From positions 310,001 to 374,000 of the forward strand of contig NC_007777.1 of the NCBI RefSeq assembly GCF_000013345.1: 64,000 bases of DNA, written 5' to 3'. Of the stretch, positions 43,679 through 51,642 are shown in pieces. The number at the start of each line of letters is the position of its first letter. Positions within the stretch are counted from its first letter, which is position 1. The notes under the pieces are model-generated. The model saw nothing but the letters and a program-made list of their open reading frames with translations, was not told the origin of the DNA and made no database searches. This DNA is from Frankia casuarinae (lineage in GTDB: Bacteria > Actinomycetota > Actinomycetes > Frankiales > Frankiaceae). Both the position numbers and the translations under genes were made by a program.

Positions 43679-44617
43679 TTAGGCCGAGGCCAGCGCCTTG
43701 GCTCGCCGGGTGGCACGTTCCGTGGTCCGCGCCAGCTTCGCTTCCTGCTGCGTCGCGAGGGCGTCGAGCCCGGTGACGAAGGCGGAGACCTCCTCGCGGG
43801 CCTTCTCAGCCTCGCCATTCAGGCCCTCCAGGTCGAAGAACCGCCAGTGACGCAGGACCGGCAACACCACGTCGTCGTGGTGGATGCGCAGGTTGTAGAT
43901 GCCGGCCCGGGCGATCTGGATCGCCTTGCGGCCGAAGTCACGGATGCCGGTGCCGGGCATCTGGAAGTTGACGAGCTCGTCGCGGATGGCCACCACAGTA
44001 CGCGAGGGGTCGAGCTCCAGCGCCCCCGCGATCACGTTCCGATAGAAGATCATGTGCAGGTTCTCGTCCGTCGCCACCCGCGTGAGCAGCTTCTCGGCGA
44101 TCGGTTCCCCGCAGAAACGGCCGGTGTTGCGGTGGCTCACCCGGGTCGCCAGTTCCTGGAAGGAGACGTACACCGTTGCCTCCAGCGGGGACTTGTTCCG
44201 GCTGTCGTAGCCCTTGCCCATCTGGTACATGCGGTTGCGTTCGAGGGCGATCGGGTCCACCGCCCGGGTGACCAGGAGGTAGTCGCGCATTGCTATGGAG
44301 TGGCGCCCCTCTTCGGCGGTCCACCGGTGCACCCAGCTTCCCCAGGCGCCGTCCTGGCCGAACGCGTCCGCGATCTCTCGGTGGTAGCTGGGCAGGTTGT
44401 CCTCGGTCAGCAGGTTGACCTCGAACGCGATCTGCGCGATCTGCGAAAGCTTCGACTGCCCGGGCTCCCAGGGGAGGCTGTCGAAGTCGCGGCCCTCGCC
44501 CCAGGGTACGTACTCGTGCGGCATCCATTCGGCAGCGACGCCGAGATGCCGGTTCAGGTTGGCCTCGGCGACGGGCTCCAGATCGCGTATCAGGTCGATG
44601 TCCGTGAGTGATTTCAT
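43679..44617 (-). CDS. Acyl-ACP desaturase
   Basis: 312 residues. A soluble di-iron fatty-acyl desaturase introducing a cis double bond in acyl-ACP. The two iron-binding helices are visible as TAEEGRHSIAMRDYLL and ATDENLHMIFYRNVI, with earlier ligand Glu in the NLLTEDNLPSYHREI region. WVHRWTAEEGRHS is characteristic of actinobacterial DesA-type enzymes. The start region lacks a strong ribosome site and carries one of the twin GGAACTGTTCC palindromes. Confidence 0.92.
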   Translation of the reverse strand: MKSLTDIDLIRDLEPVAEANLNRHLGVAAEWMPHEYVPWGEGRDFDSLPWEPGQSKLSQIAQIAFEVNLLTEDNLPSYHREIADAFGQDGAWGSWVHRWTAEEGRHSIAMRDYLLVTRAVDPIALERNRMYQMGKGYDSRNKSPLEATVYVSFQELATRVSHRNTGRFCGEPIAEKLLTRVATDENLHMIFYRNVIAGALELDPSRTVVAIRDELVNFQMPGTGIRDFGRKAIQIARAGIYNLRIHHDDVVLPVLRHWRFFDLEGLNGEAEKAREEVSAFVTGLDALATQQEAKLARTTERATRRAKALASA

Positions 44618-44620
44618 TGG

Positions 44621-44631
44621 GGAACTGTTCC
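44621..44631. promoter_or_regulatory. Palindromic operator-like site A
   Basis: GGAACTGTTCC, a perfect inverted repeat around a central T, 4 bases before the desaturase start codon. Identical to site B exactly 60 bases away. Confidence 0.6.
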
Positions 44632-44680
44632 AGAGGGATCATGTGTTAACCATGTCCCGCGGGTGTGGATTACCGAGCGT

Positions 44681-44691
44681 GGAACTGTTCC
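44681..44691. promoter_or_regulatory. Palindromic operator-like site B
   Basis: Second copy of GGAACTGTTCC, 60 bases from site A and so on the same face of the helix if about six turns separate them. It lies in the divergent region between the desaturase and the OmpR-type regulator. Confidence 0.6.
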
Positions 44692-44700
44692 GCCGAGGCA

Positions 44701-44750
44701 GTCCCGCTGCGGGACCGGGCCTCCTCGCCAGGCCCGGCGAGGAGGCCCGG
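44701..44750. terminator. Strong GC hairpins in the divergent region
   Basis: GTCCCGC-T-GCGGGAC (44701-44715) is followed by a perfect 15-base stem, CCGGGCCTCCTCGCC (44715-44729) with its inverse (44736-44750), loop AGGCCC. No T-run, so it may be a leader structure or an attenuator for the response-regulator mRNA. Confidence 0.55.
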
Positions 44751-44895
44751 GCGGACAGTCCCGGCGCGCCCGGTCGGCATCCGGCTCACACCGAACTCTC
44801 ATGATGCTCGGATGAACTCGATGCGGACGATGCCGGCATCGCCGTTCGCATCGCCGTCCACCCGCCGCATCGAGGTCGCGTCCAGGGAGCCGGAC

Positions 44896-45615
44896 ATGTC
44901 CACTGCCCCGCGTGTGCTGGTCGTCGACGATGAGCCGAACATCGTCGATCTGCTGCGGATGGCGTTACGTTTCCATGGTTTCGACGTCCTGACCGCGACC
45001 ACCGGTCGGGCGGCGCTTGAGTTGGCCGTCGCGGCCCGGCCGGATCTGATGATCCTTGATGTGATGCTGCCCGACATCGACGGCTTCGAGATCTGCCGGA
45101 GGTTGCGCGCGGACGGGCACCCGGTACCCGTCGTCTACCTGAGCGCGCGCAACGCTCACCGGGACAAGATCGCCGGCCTCACCTACGGCGGCGACGACTA
45201 CGTCACCAAGCCGTTTGCCGTCGACGAGCTCCTCGCCCGGGTCCGGGCCGTGCTGCGCCGGACGTCACCTCCGCCGGCCGAACCGGCACCCGCGCCGCCG
45301 TCCCCGCTGCGGTTCGCCGACGTGGAACTTGACCCGGACGCCCATCTCGTCCGCCGCGCCGGGGAGCCGATCGACCTGTCGCCGACGGAGTTCTCCCTGC
45401 TGCGGTACTTCCTGACCAACCCTAACCGGGTGCTGTCCAGGACCCAGATCCTCGACGCGGTGTGGAGCTACGACTACGGGGGCGAGTCGACCATCGTGGA
45501 CCAGTACGTCAGCTACCTGCGGCGCAAGCTCGGCCGGCACGGCCCGTCCCTCATCCACACCCAGCGCGGTTTTGGCTACGTGCTGCGCCTTCCGGTGGCG
45601 GGGTCCAACCGGTGA
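44896..45615 (+). CDS. OmpR-family response regulator
   Basis: 239 residues from ATG 44896, supported by GGGAG nine bases upstream. The receiver has VLVVDDEPNIVDLLRMALRF, phospho-acceptor in DLMILDVMLPDIDGFEICRR, and Lys in DYVTKPFAVDELLARV. A Pro/Ala linker leads to a winged-helix domain (DLSPTEFSLLRYFLTNPNRV, GESTIVDQYVSYLRRKLGRH). Similar in style to TrcR/TcrX-type actinobacterial regulators. Its stop overlaps the kinase GTG. Confidence 0.93.
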   Translation: MSTAPRVLVVDDEPNIVDLLRMALRFHGFDVLTATTGRAALELAVAARPDLMILDVMLPDIDGFEICRRLRADGHPVPVVYLSARNAHRDKIAGLTYGGDDYVTKPFAVDELLARVRAVLRRTSPPPAEPAPAPPSPLRFADVELDPDAHLVRRAGEPIDLSPTEFSLLRYFLTNPNRVLSRTQILDAVWSYDYGGESTIVDQYVSYLRRKLGRHGPSLIHTQRGFGYVLRLPVAGSNR

Positions 45616-47036
45616 CGCTCCGCCTGAAGCTGATGTCCGGCCTGATCGCGCTGACCGCACTGGGACTGGTCATCGTGGGTGGGGCGAGCGTGTTCGCGCT
45701 GCGTGCCTACCTGGACGACCGGATCGACCAGCAGCTCACCCGCGCGCGGGTGCTGGGCGGCCTGCCGGCCGCTGTCTATCTGTCCCGGTGGGAGGCGCTG
45801 GGCCGGGCCGGGGTGGAGCGGGCCGTGGCGCCGACCGACTACCTGGTGGAGATCCGGCGGACGGACGGGACGGTGCTGCGCATCGCGGGTTCGGTGACTC
45901 CCACGCCGCCGGCCACGCCCCTGCTGGACGCCGCCGGGGACCGGGGTGCCACACCGTTCACCGTCATCGCCGACCGGGAGCGGTACCGAGCGGTCGTCCG
46001 GGACAGTCCGCGCGGGCCGCGGGTCCTCGTCGCGCTGCCGCTGAAGCCGGTCACGGAGACGGTCCACCGACTGGTGATGATCGAAGTTGCGGTGGGTCTC
46101 ACGGTGCTTGCCGCGATCGCCGTGCTCGCCTGGGTGTGGCTGACCCGTGGCCTGCGCCCACTGCGTCAGATGATCTCCACCGCGTCGGCGATCGCCGGGG
46201 GGGATCTCGACCGGCGGGTGCCGGCGGGGTCGGCCCGTTCGGAGACCGGTCAGCTCGCCACGGCCCTCAACACGATGCTCGGCCAGATCCAGGCCGCGTT
46301 CGCCGCCCGGGTCACATCCCAGGAGCAGCTCCGCCGCTTCGCCGCCGACGCCTCCCACGAGCTGCGGACGCCGTTGACCTCGATCCGCGGCTACGCCGAT
46401 CTGCTGCGCGGCGGAATGGTGACGGCGGTCGACGCGGATGACGCGCTACGCCGGGTCCAGGAGGAGGCCGCCCGAATGAGCACCCTTGTCGACGACCTGC
46501 TGTACCTGGCCCACCTCGACGAGCAGCGACCGATGCGGCGGGCCGGGATCGACCTCGCCGGGCTCGTCCGCGACGCCGTCGCCGACCTGCGGGTCGCGGC
46601 CCCCGAGCGCCCGGTGAGCGCCGAGCTCCCGGCGAGCTGCGTCGTCCTCGGCGACGAGAACGCGCTGCGCCAGCTCGCCGGCAACCTCCTGACCAACGCC
46701 CGCGTCCACACCCCGCCCGAGACGCCGATCGAGGTGCGGCTGCAGGCGCTGCCAGCGGACGCCGCGCCGACCGGCCCCGCCGGCCCCGGGACCCCCGGGG
46801 GCGCGGAGCTTCACGTCATCGACCACGGGCCGGGCATGCCACCGGAGGTCGCCGAGCACGTGTTCGACCGCTTCTACCGGGCCGCGGACAGCCGGGCCCG
46901 GGGGCATGGTGGCAACGGATTGGGGCTGTCCATCGTCGCGGCGACCGCCGCCGCCCACGGCGGCCGGGTCGAGGTGTCCAGTGCCGTCGGCGCCGGCACG
47001 GTCTTCCGGTTCCTGCTGCCCGCACCCGCCGGCTGA
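45612..47036 (+). CDS. Sensor histidine kinase partner of the OmpR-type regulator
   Basis: 474 residues. GTG 45612 overlaps the regulator stop (GTGA), so translation is coupled. Two membrane spans (LIALTALGLVIVGGASVFAL and IEVAVGLTVLAAIAVLAWVW) flank an extracytoplasmic domain. Then HAMP, the H-box FAADASHELRTPLTSIRGYA, N-box LRQLAGNLLTNARVHTP, and G-boxes DHGPGMP and GNGLGLSIVAA. Complete and canonical. Confidence 0.94.
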   Translation: MTLRLKLMSGLIALTALGLVIVGGASVFALRAYLDDRIDQQLTRARVLGGLPAAVYLSRWEALGRAGVERAVAPTDYLVEIRRTDGTVLRIAGSVTPTPPATPLLDAAGDRGATPFTVIADRERYRAVVRDSPRGPRVLVALPLKPVTETVHRLVMIEVAVGLTVLAAIAVLAWVWLTRGLRPLRQMISTASAIAGGDLDRRVPAGSARSETGQLATALNTMLGQIQAAFAARVTSQEQLRRFAADASHELRTPLTSIRGYADLLRGGMVTAVDADDALRRVQEEAARMSTLVDDLLYLAHLDEQRPMRRAGIDLAGLVRDAVADLRVAAPERPVSAELPASCVVLGDENALRQLAGNLLTNARVHTPPETPIEVRLQALPADAAPTGPAGPGTPGGAELHVIDHGPGMPPEVAEHVFDRFYRAADSRARGHGGNGLGLSIVAATAAAHGGRVEVSSAVGAGTVFRFLLPAPAG

Positions 47037-47068
47037 CCGCCGAGCCGTCCGGCCGTCCTTCGGTGACG

Positions 47069-48223
47069 TCATCCTAGAAAGGCAGCCCCCAGCGCAGCCT
47101 GGAGGAAACCGATGAAGATCGGTATTAGGAACAATGATCCCGCGCGAACGATCAGAAGGATGGATGCAGGAAAGTTCGGCTCGCTCGCGATGGCGGCGCG
47201 TAGGGACAGTAGGGTCTGGACCCTCGACGCCAGAGAGTTCATGTCACCGCTGCCTTGTAGGGCCTCACGCTGAGCGGCTTCGAGTACCTCTCCGAACCTC
47301 CCTAGTGCATCGTCTTTTTGCCTCTTCGCCACGAAATAGATCCGGTGGGTCGGATAGAGGAAGCAGAGCAGGCTCCCGAAAACGAGCGGCGCGGCGACCA
47401 GTGCGGCCAGAATGCGTCCAATAATATTAATCTGCCCAGAGATGATGTAGACGCCGGGTAGAAACAAGCCACCGCTGCTGAACATAATTCCCGTCCGGTA
47501 GCTGTAGGTGGAGTAGGCATTGAGGAGGTGGCTCGCGTCTGGTCCAAAAGGATGCCATTGGATGGTGTCCTGGATGCCTATCCGGGCGACGATCAAAGAC
47601 TTTGCGACGGCCCATATGCCAACACCGAAGGCGTACCCAAGTGTGGTGACCACAAAGAGGCCGGCGAAGAAATCGGAGGAGCCAATATTACCGCTACCTA
47701 TCTGATCGCGAAAGAATCGGTTATTGAAGCAGTAGCCTAGGATGATGGCCGCCATCAGAAGCGATGCTATGAAGGGGTACTTTTTATCGATGGCCAGCAC
47801 GGCTCGGGCCATGCGCTCGCGAATATCATTTGCGATGTTATTAGAGTTGTCGACCACGCACATCAGGCTCTCAAAGCCGGCCTCCCACAGCACGATCAAA
47901 GCAGGCGCGAGCATGATCCATGTGCCGGCTGACCACATCACCGGTGTGAGGTGGTGAGGAAGGTGGGTTCGGGCAGGGGAAAGCATCCAGACGACAAATA
48001 TAATAGAGGGTCCTGCGCCGAATATCGCCATTGACAGCAGCGCCCTCGACGAGCGGTAGCCATCCGCGTTAAAAACTCTTGTGGCGACCGCATCCGTGAT
48101 CCGACTATACGGACTTACGGAGGAAGTGGACGCTAGTGTTTGAGACTGATGGCGGGTAACGCTGTGCTGGCACCGGTTGTATAAACACGCACCGGTGGAT
48201 CTTCTCGTTAGAACGGACATCAT
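47069..48223 (-). CDS. Polytopic membrane protein of unknown function
   Basis: 384 residues from ATG 48223, whose ATGA overlaps the stop of the upstream reductase gene. After a basic 60-residue head there are seven or eight membrane segments, for example LLSMAIFGAGPSIIFVVWML, AGTWIMLAPALIVLWEAGFE, YPFIASLLMAAIILGYCFNN and LLIVRAGSLFLIPIFIGFLQ. Two soluble loops contain NNIANDIRERMARAVLAID and RQKDDALGRFGEVLEAAQRE. No family recognised. G+C and codon use are clearly lower than in the flanking core genes, suggesting acquisition with its partner. Confidence 0.7.
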   Translation of the reverse strand: MMSVLTRRSTGACLYNRCQHSVTRHQSQTLASTSSVSPYSRITDAVATRVFNADGYRSSRALLSMAIFGAGPSIIFVVWMLSPARTHLPHHLTPVMWSAGTWIMLAPALIVLWEAGFESLMCVVDNSNNIANDIRERMARAVLAIDKKYPFIASLLMAAIILGYCFNNRFFRDQIGSGNIGSSDFFAGLFVVTTLGYAFGVGIWAVAKSLIVARIGIQDTIQWHPFGPDASHLLNAYSTYSYRTGIMFSSGGLFLPGVYIISGQINIIGRILAALVAAPLVFGSLLCFLYPTHRIYFVAKRQKDDALGRFGEVLEAAQREALQGSGDMNSLASRVQTLLSLRAAIASEPNFPASILLIVRAGSLFLIPIFIGFLQAALGAAFLG

Positions 48224-49449
48224 CTCCGTGTGCCGCGGATGAGGATTCGGGCCCCTGTGGACAGGTACATACGGCGTTCATCGAAGAGCATAAGAGATGC
48301 TGCGTCCATAACGTGGCTGTCTCGAGACGCTGCCCGGATAACCAGATTAGCCCATCTCCTGTGGCCCATGAGTATATTTGCCACTGTACAGCTGGCGAAG
48401 TGCAATCGAAAGCGCCGTCTAAATTTCTGCTCAAAGAGCTGAAGGCCACCGCTGAGCTCTGCGTGGCCCAGCCCATTCCAGCCTTCGAGGGCTGCGGCGA
48501 GCATCTCCGCCGCTACCATCGCGTAGACAATACCTTCGCCACTGAGAGGGTTGATGCTCGCGGCGGCGTCTCCGATGAGTGCGGCGCGGGGATGCGCCAT
48601 CGGAGCCAGTTTTCCGGCATGCGGGAGATAATGTGAGAGTAGCTTGTTCGGCTCTTCGACGATGAACCCTCGGGCCCGTAGATCCTCCACGTAGGCGCTG
48701 AGCAGATTGTGCGGGTTCAACGATTTCTCCCGCATAGTGGATACCGGTAGACCCACACCGAGATTGACGACATCGTCGGAGACAGGAAACACCCATCCGT
48801 AGCCAGGAAGTACCTTGTCACTGAAGTCGAGTCGGAGCGGCATAACCTCCTGCGGGGCGCGGCGCGGATCCGAGAACTTGGCATATGAGCGCATGGCGAT
48901 CGAGGAGAATCGGTCATCCTGGCGGCCGACTCCAAGATCGCGTCGTACCCGAGAATAGGCACCATCGGCACCGATCATCAGGGCTGCCTCGACGGAGTTC
49001 GATCTCGAACCGGTCTTGAATGTGATAACCCGGCTGTTGCCGGTTAGCTCCGATGAATGGTATGATGTTCCTTCTCGCATTTCGACTCCGACCTCGCGTG
49101 CCGCAGCAACGAGACGCGCGTCGAGGATTTCACGTGGAAGTACGTATCCGGAAAGATCGCGGCCGGCGACTGTCGGGCCGACCGCCGTCGCCTCGGTTCC
49201 GTCAGGTCCGCTGACTCGCACGCTCAGTGGTGAAATGGCGTCATGGACAACACCAAGCAGGCCTAGGCGGCGCAGGGCCGCAACTGCCCCTGCGCCGAGG
49301 CCGTCACCGCATGCCTTATCACGCGGGAAAACAGCCTTGTCGGTCAGGAGTACGCGAAGGCGGGGGTTCCGTCGCTTCAATGCGAAGGCGGCCACGCTCC
49401 CAGCCGGGCCCGCGCCCACGATCACCACGTCGTAGCTTCCTCTGACCAC
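48220..49449 (-). CDS. FAD-dependent geranylgeranyl-reductase-like oxidoreductase
   Basis: 409 residues from GTG 49449. The N-terminal FAD fold is DVVIVGAGPAGSVAAFALKR with PRDKACGDGLGAGAVAALRR, the group signature. The second FAD motif is PRAALIGDAAASINPLSGEG. The family saturates isoprenoid chains or oxidises related substrates, often attached to membranes. The downstream overlapping gene is a polytopic membrane protein, hinting at a lipid substrate. Lower G+C than neighbours. Confidence 0.85.
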   Translation of the reverse strand: MVRGSYDVVIVGAGPAGSVAAFALKRRNPRLRVLLTDKAVFPRDKACGDGLGAGAVAALRRLGLLGVVHDAISPLSVRVSGPDGTEATAVGPTVAGRDLSGYVLPREILDARLVAAAREVGVEMREGTSYHSSELTGNSRVITFKTGSRSNSVEAALMIGADGAYSRVRRDLGVGRQDDRFSSIAMRSYAKFSDPRRAPQEVMPLRLDFSDKVLPGYGWVFPVSDDVVNLGVGLPVSTMREKSLNPHNLLSAYVEDLRARGFIVEEPNKLLSHYLPHAGKLAPMAHPRAALIGDAAASINPLSGEGIVYAMVAAEMLAAALEGWNGLGHAELSGGLQLFEQKFRRRFRLHFASCTVANILMGHRRWANLVIRAASRDSHVMDAASLMLFDERRMYLSTGARILIRGTRR

Positions 49450-49871
49450 GCCAGAAGTCTACGTGCTCCATGAATGGCAGGGGTTGGCATCACCTATACG
49501 ACGCGTCCGGAAGGATCTTCGAGTGGAAGATGTGCTGTTCGGAACCATCGGTGACCAGCGGCTCTATGTCCCAGGGTCCAGAGATGCACGCGGAGCCTGG
49601 ACGAGGACCAAATACGATCATTGTTCTGGTCGCGGCCATGATCAATTGATCTTCCAGGTCGCGCGGGCTTGGATTCAGCCCCCTCTGGGAGGTTGGCGAC
49701 CGTCGAAGCCGCTGCTTCGTCCCGCTCAGCGCTTCCTCGATGGACGCTGAGTAAGGGGCGTGGACATCCGCCGTCCGTGAAGGTTGGCAGCCTGGTGCCG
49801 GCGTCATCCCAGTGATTCAGACGAAGCGCCGAGGCGCCACGCGGCGTCCGGAGGCTTCAGGGTGCCGGCAG
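49450..49871. other. Gene-free stretch upstream of the reductase gene
   Basis: About 420 bases of intermediate G+C with only weak overlapping frames on both strands, none with a ribosome site or recognisable motif. It presumably holds the reductase promoter and the left or right edge of the acquired pair. Confidence 0.35.
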
Positions 49872-51038
49872 TCAGGGTGCCGGCAGGTTGTGGTTCCCGG
49901 CGACGGGCCTGCGACTTCCGTCGTTGCCCGGCGCCGGTGCGCCGTATAGCGCGGCGAGCGCGCCCACGGCGCGCGTCACCGCCTCGCGTAGCTCCGGGGG
50001 GTGGAGCACCTCCAGATCCGGGCCGAGTACGAGCAGCTCGCGCTCGGCGTGCCGGACGGACTCGATCGGCACGACCGCGCGTACCCAGCCGTCCTCCTCC
50101 GGTGCGCTCGCCGTCTCCCGGACGGCGCGGGCGACCGCCGGGGGTAGCCGGAAGGGGGCCATCGTCACGCCGGTCGGGGAAAGCCGCACGGTCGCCCGCG
50201 TCCGGTAGACCTCGGATTCGTAGCGGGCCGTCCAGCCGGCCCAGTAGGCGCCGAGGTCGAAGCTATGCGGCCGTTCGAACGTCTCGGTGGTCGTCTCAAG
50301 GCTGAGGATCTTCGCGACCCGGTACACCCGGGGCAGAGTGGCCGGCCCGCCCGCCGGTTCCGTGCCTCCGCTGCCGTCCGCACTCTCGGTGGCGCCTGCG
50401 GCTCGGGTGCCGTCAGGGTCTCGGGTGCTGCCAGCGTCCTCGGCCAGGCCTACGCCCTGGGTGCCGTGTGCGACGTTGGCGACCAGGTACCAGGTGCCGC
50501 CTTTGAGGACCACGCCGAGCGGTTCGAGGTGGCGGATGATCTCGCGGGGGGCCCGCCAACGCCGGTAGGTGACCCGGACGCGGCGCTGCTCCCACACCGC
50601 CGCTGCCACCTCGGTCAGCAGCGGCGTGTCCTCGGTGGCCCGGAACCAGCCGGGCGCGTCGAGATGGAAGCGCTCCCGCACCCGGCCGGCCCGTTCGCGC
50701 AGCTGCTCGGGCAGCGCCGCCATCAGCTTCAGTTCCGCCGCCGCGAGCATCGTGCCGAGCCCCAGCTCGCCGGCGGCCGCCGGCATGCCGGCGAGGAACA
50801 GGGAGTCGGCCTCGCCGGAGGTCAACCCGGTCAGCCGGGTGCGGAAGCCGTCGAGCAGCCGGTACCCGCCGGTGGCACCGCGGTCTGCCAGCACCGGAAC
50901 CCCGGCCTCGGCGAGGGACTCCAGATCCCGGTAGACCGTCCGCACGGAGACCTCGAGCTCGTCGGCGATCTCACGCGCCGTGAGCCGCCCACGGGTCTGC
51001 AACAGCAGCAGGACGGAGAGGAGCCGGCTGGCACGCAT
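49872..51038 (-). CDS. HTH/WYL-domain transcriptional regulator
   Basis: 388 residues from ATG 51038. The alternative ATG 51059 lies inside the operator-like palindrome and has no ribosome site, whereas GGAG precedes 51038. N-terminal HTH_11 (LLSVLLLLQTRGRLTAREIA, DELEVSVRTVYRDLESLAEA), then the WYL region (VRVTYRRW, EPLGVVLKGGTWYLVANV) and a C-terminal WCX extension (RAVVPIESVRHAERELLVLG). A 40-residue Gly/Thr/Ala-rich insert interrupts the WYL domain. It probably represses itself and the divergent VOC gene. Confidence 0.9.
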   Translation of the reverse strand: MRASRLLSVLLLLQTRGRLTAREIADELEVSVRTVYRDLESLAEAGVPVLADRGATGGYRLLDGFRTRLTGLTSGEADSLFLAGMPAAAGELGLGTMLAAAELKLMAALPEQLRERAGRVRERFHLDAPGWFRATEDTPLLTEVAAAVWEQRRVRVTYRRWRAPREIIRHLEPLGVVLKGGTWYLVANVAHGTQGVGLAEDAGSTRDPDGTRAAGATESADGSGGTEPAGGPATLPRVYRVAKILSLETTTETFERPHSFDLGAYWAGWTARYESEVYRTRATVRLSPTGVTMAPFRLPPAVARAVRETASAPEEDGWVRAVVPIESVRHAERELLVLGPDLEVLHPPELREAVTRAVGALAALYGAPAPGNDGSRRPVAGNHNLPAP

Positions 51039-51054
51039 GCCCGATTCTCCCCGG

Positions 51055-51085
51055 GCCATACCTGCCAGGAGAAGTCAGGTATGGC
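51055..51085. promoter_or_regulatory. Operator-like inverted repeat in the WYL/VOC divergent promoter
   Basis: GCCATACCTG (51055-51064) and CAGGTATGGC (51076-51085) are perfectly inverted, 11 bases apart, centred between the two divergent start codons. This is a likely binding site for the WYL regulator. Confidence 0.6.
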
Positions 51086-51135
51086 TTCGAGGATGGGATC
51101 CGACGCATCGACACCGGAACGCGAAGGAGATCGCC

Positions 51136-51621
51136 ATGGCGGGAACGGACCCGGCTCGGGAGACGGGTGTGGACAGGACCGGGGACACGGCCGCTACCGG
51201 TGCGGCGGCTGGGTCCGCAAGTGCTGGCTTCGCGAGTGACGCGGCGGTGACCTGGGCCGGACTGATGCTCGACTGTCCGGACGCGAAGGAGCTCGCGACC
51301 TTCTACGGCACGTTGACCGGCTGGGGCGTCGCCGGCGCCGACGACGAGGGGGCCTGGGCATACCTCACCCCACCGGGGACCGAGATCATGATCGGTTTCC
51401 AGCGGGTGGCGGGCTACCAGCCGCCGCGCTGGCCGGACCAGGACGCCCCGCAGCAGTTCCACCTGGATTTCCGGGTCGCCGGCCTGACGGCCGCCATCGC
51501 CCTGGCGGAAGGCCTCGGGGCGAGGCAGGCCGAGTTCCAGCCGGGCGGGGACCGGTGGCGGGTGCTTCTCGACCCGGTCGGTCACCCGTTCTGCCTCTGC
51601 CCGCCGGCCGCCGCAGGCTGA
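51136..51621 (+). CDS. VOC (glyoxalase/bleomycin-resistance fold) protein
   Basis: 161 residues from ATG 51136 with AAGGAG 8 bases upstream. After a Thr/Ala-rich start the single VOC module reads AGLMLDCPDAKELATFYGTL, GAWAYLTPPGTEIMIGFQRV, QFHLDFRVAGLTAAIALAEG, then WRVLLDPVGHPFCLCP. Such small proteins bind or modify diverse metabolites and are frequent partners of WYL-type regulators. The substrate is unknown. Confidence 0.87.
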   Translation: MAGTDPARETGVDRTGDTAATGAAAGSASAGFASDAAVTWAGLMLDCPDAKELATFYGTLTGWGVAGADDEGAWAYLTPPGTEIMIGFQRVAGYQPPRWPDQDAPQQFHLDFRVAGLTAAIALAEGLGARQAEFQPGGDRWRVLLDPVGHPFCLCPPAAAG

Positions 51622-51642
51622 CCGCCTAGCCGCCCGTGCTGG

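Noticed and set aside
49463-49807. Overlapping short frames on both strands
   Set aside because: No ribosome site, no motif, and neither frame shows the GC-rich third positions of neighbouring genes.
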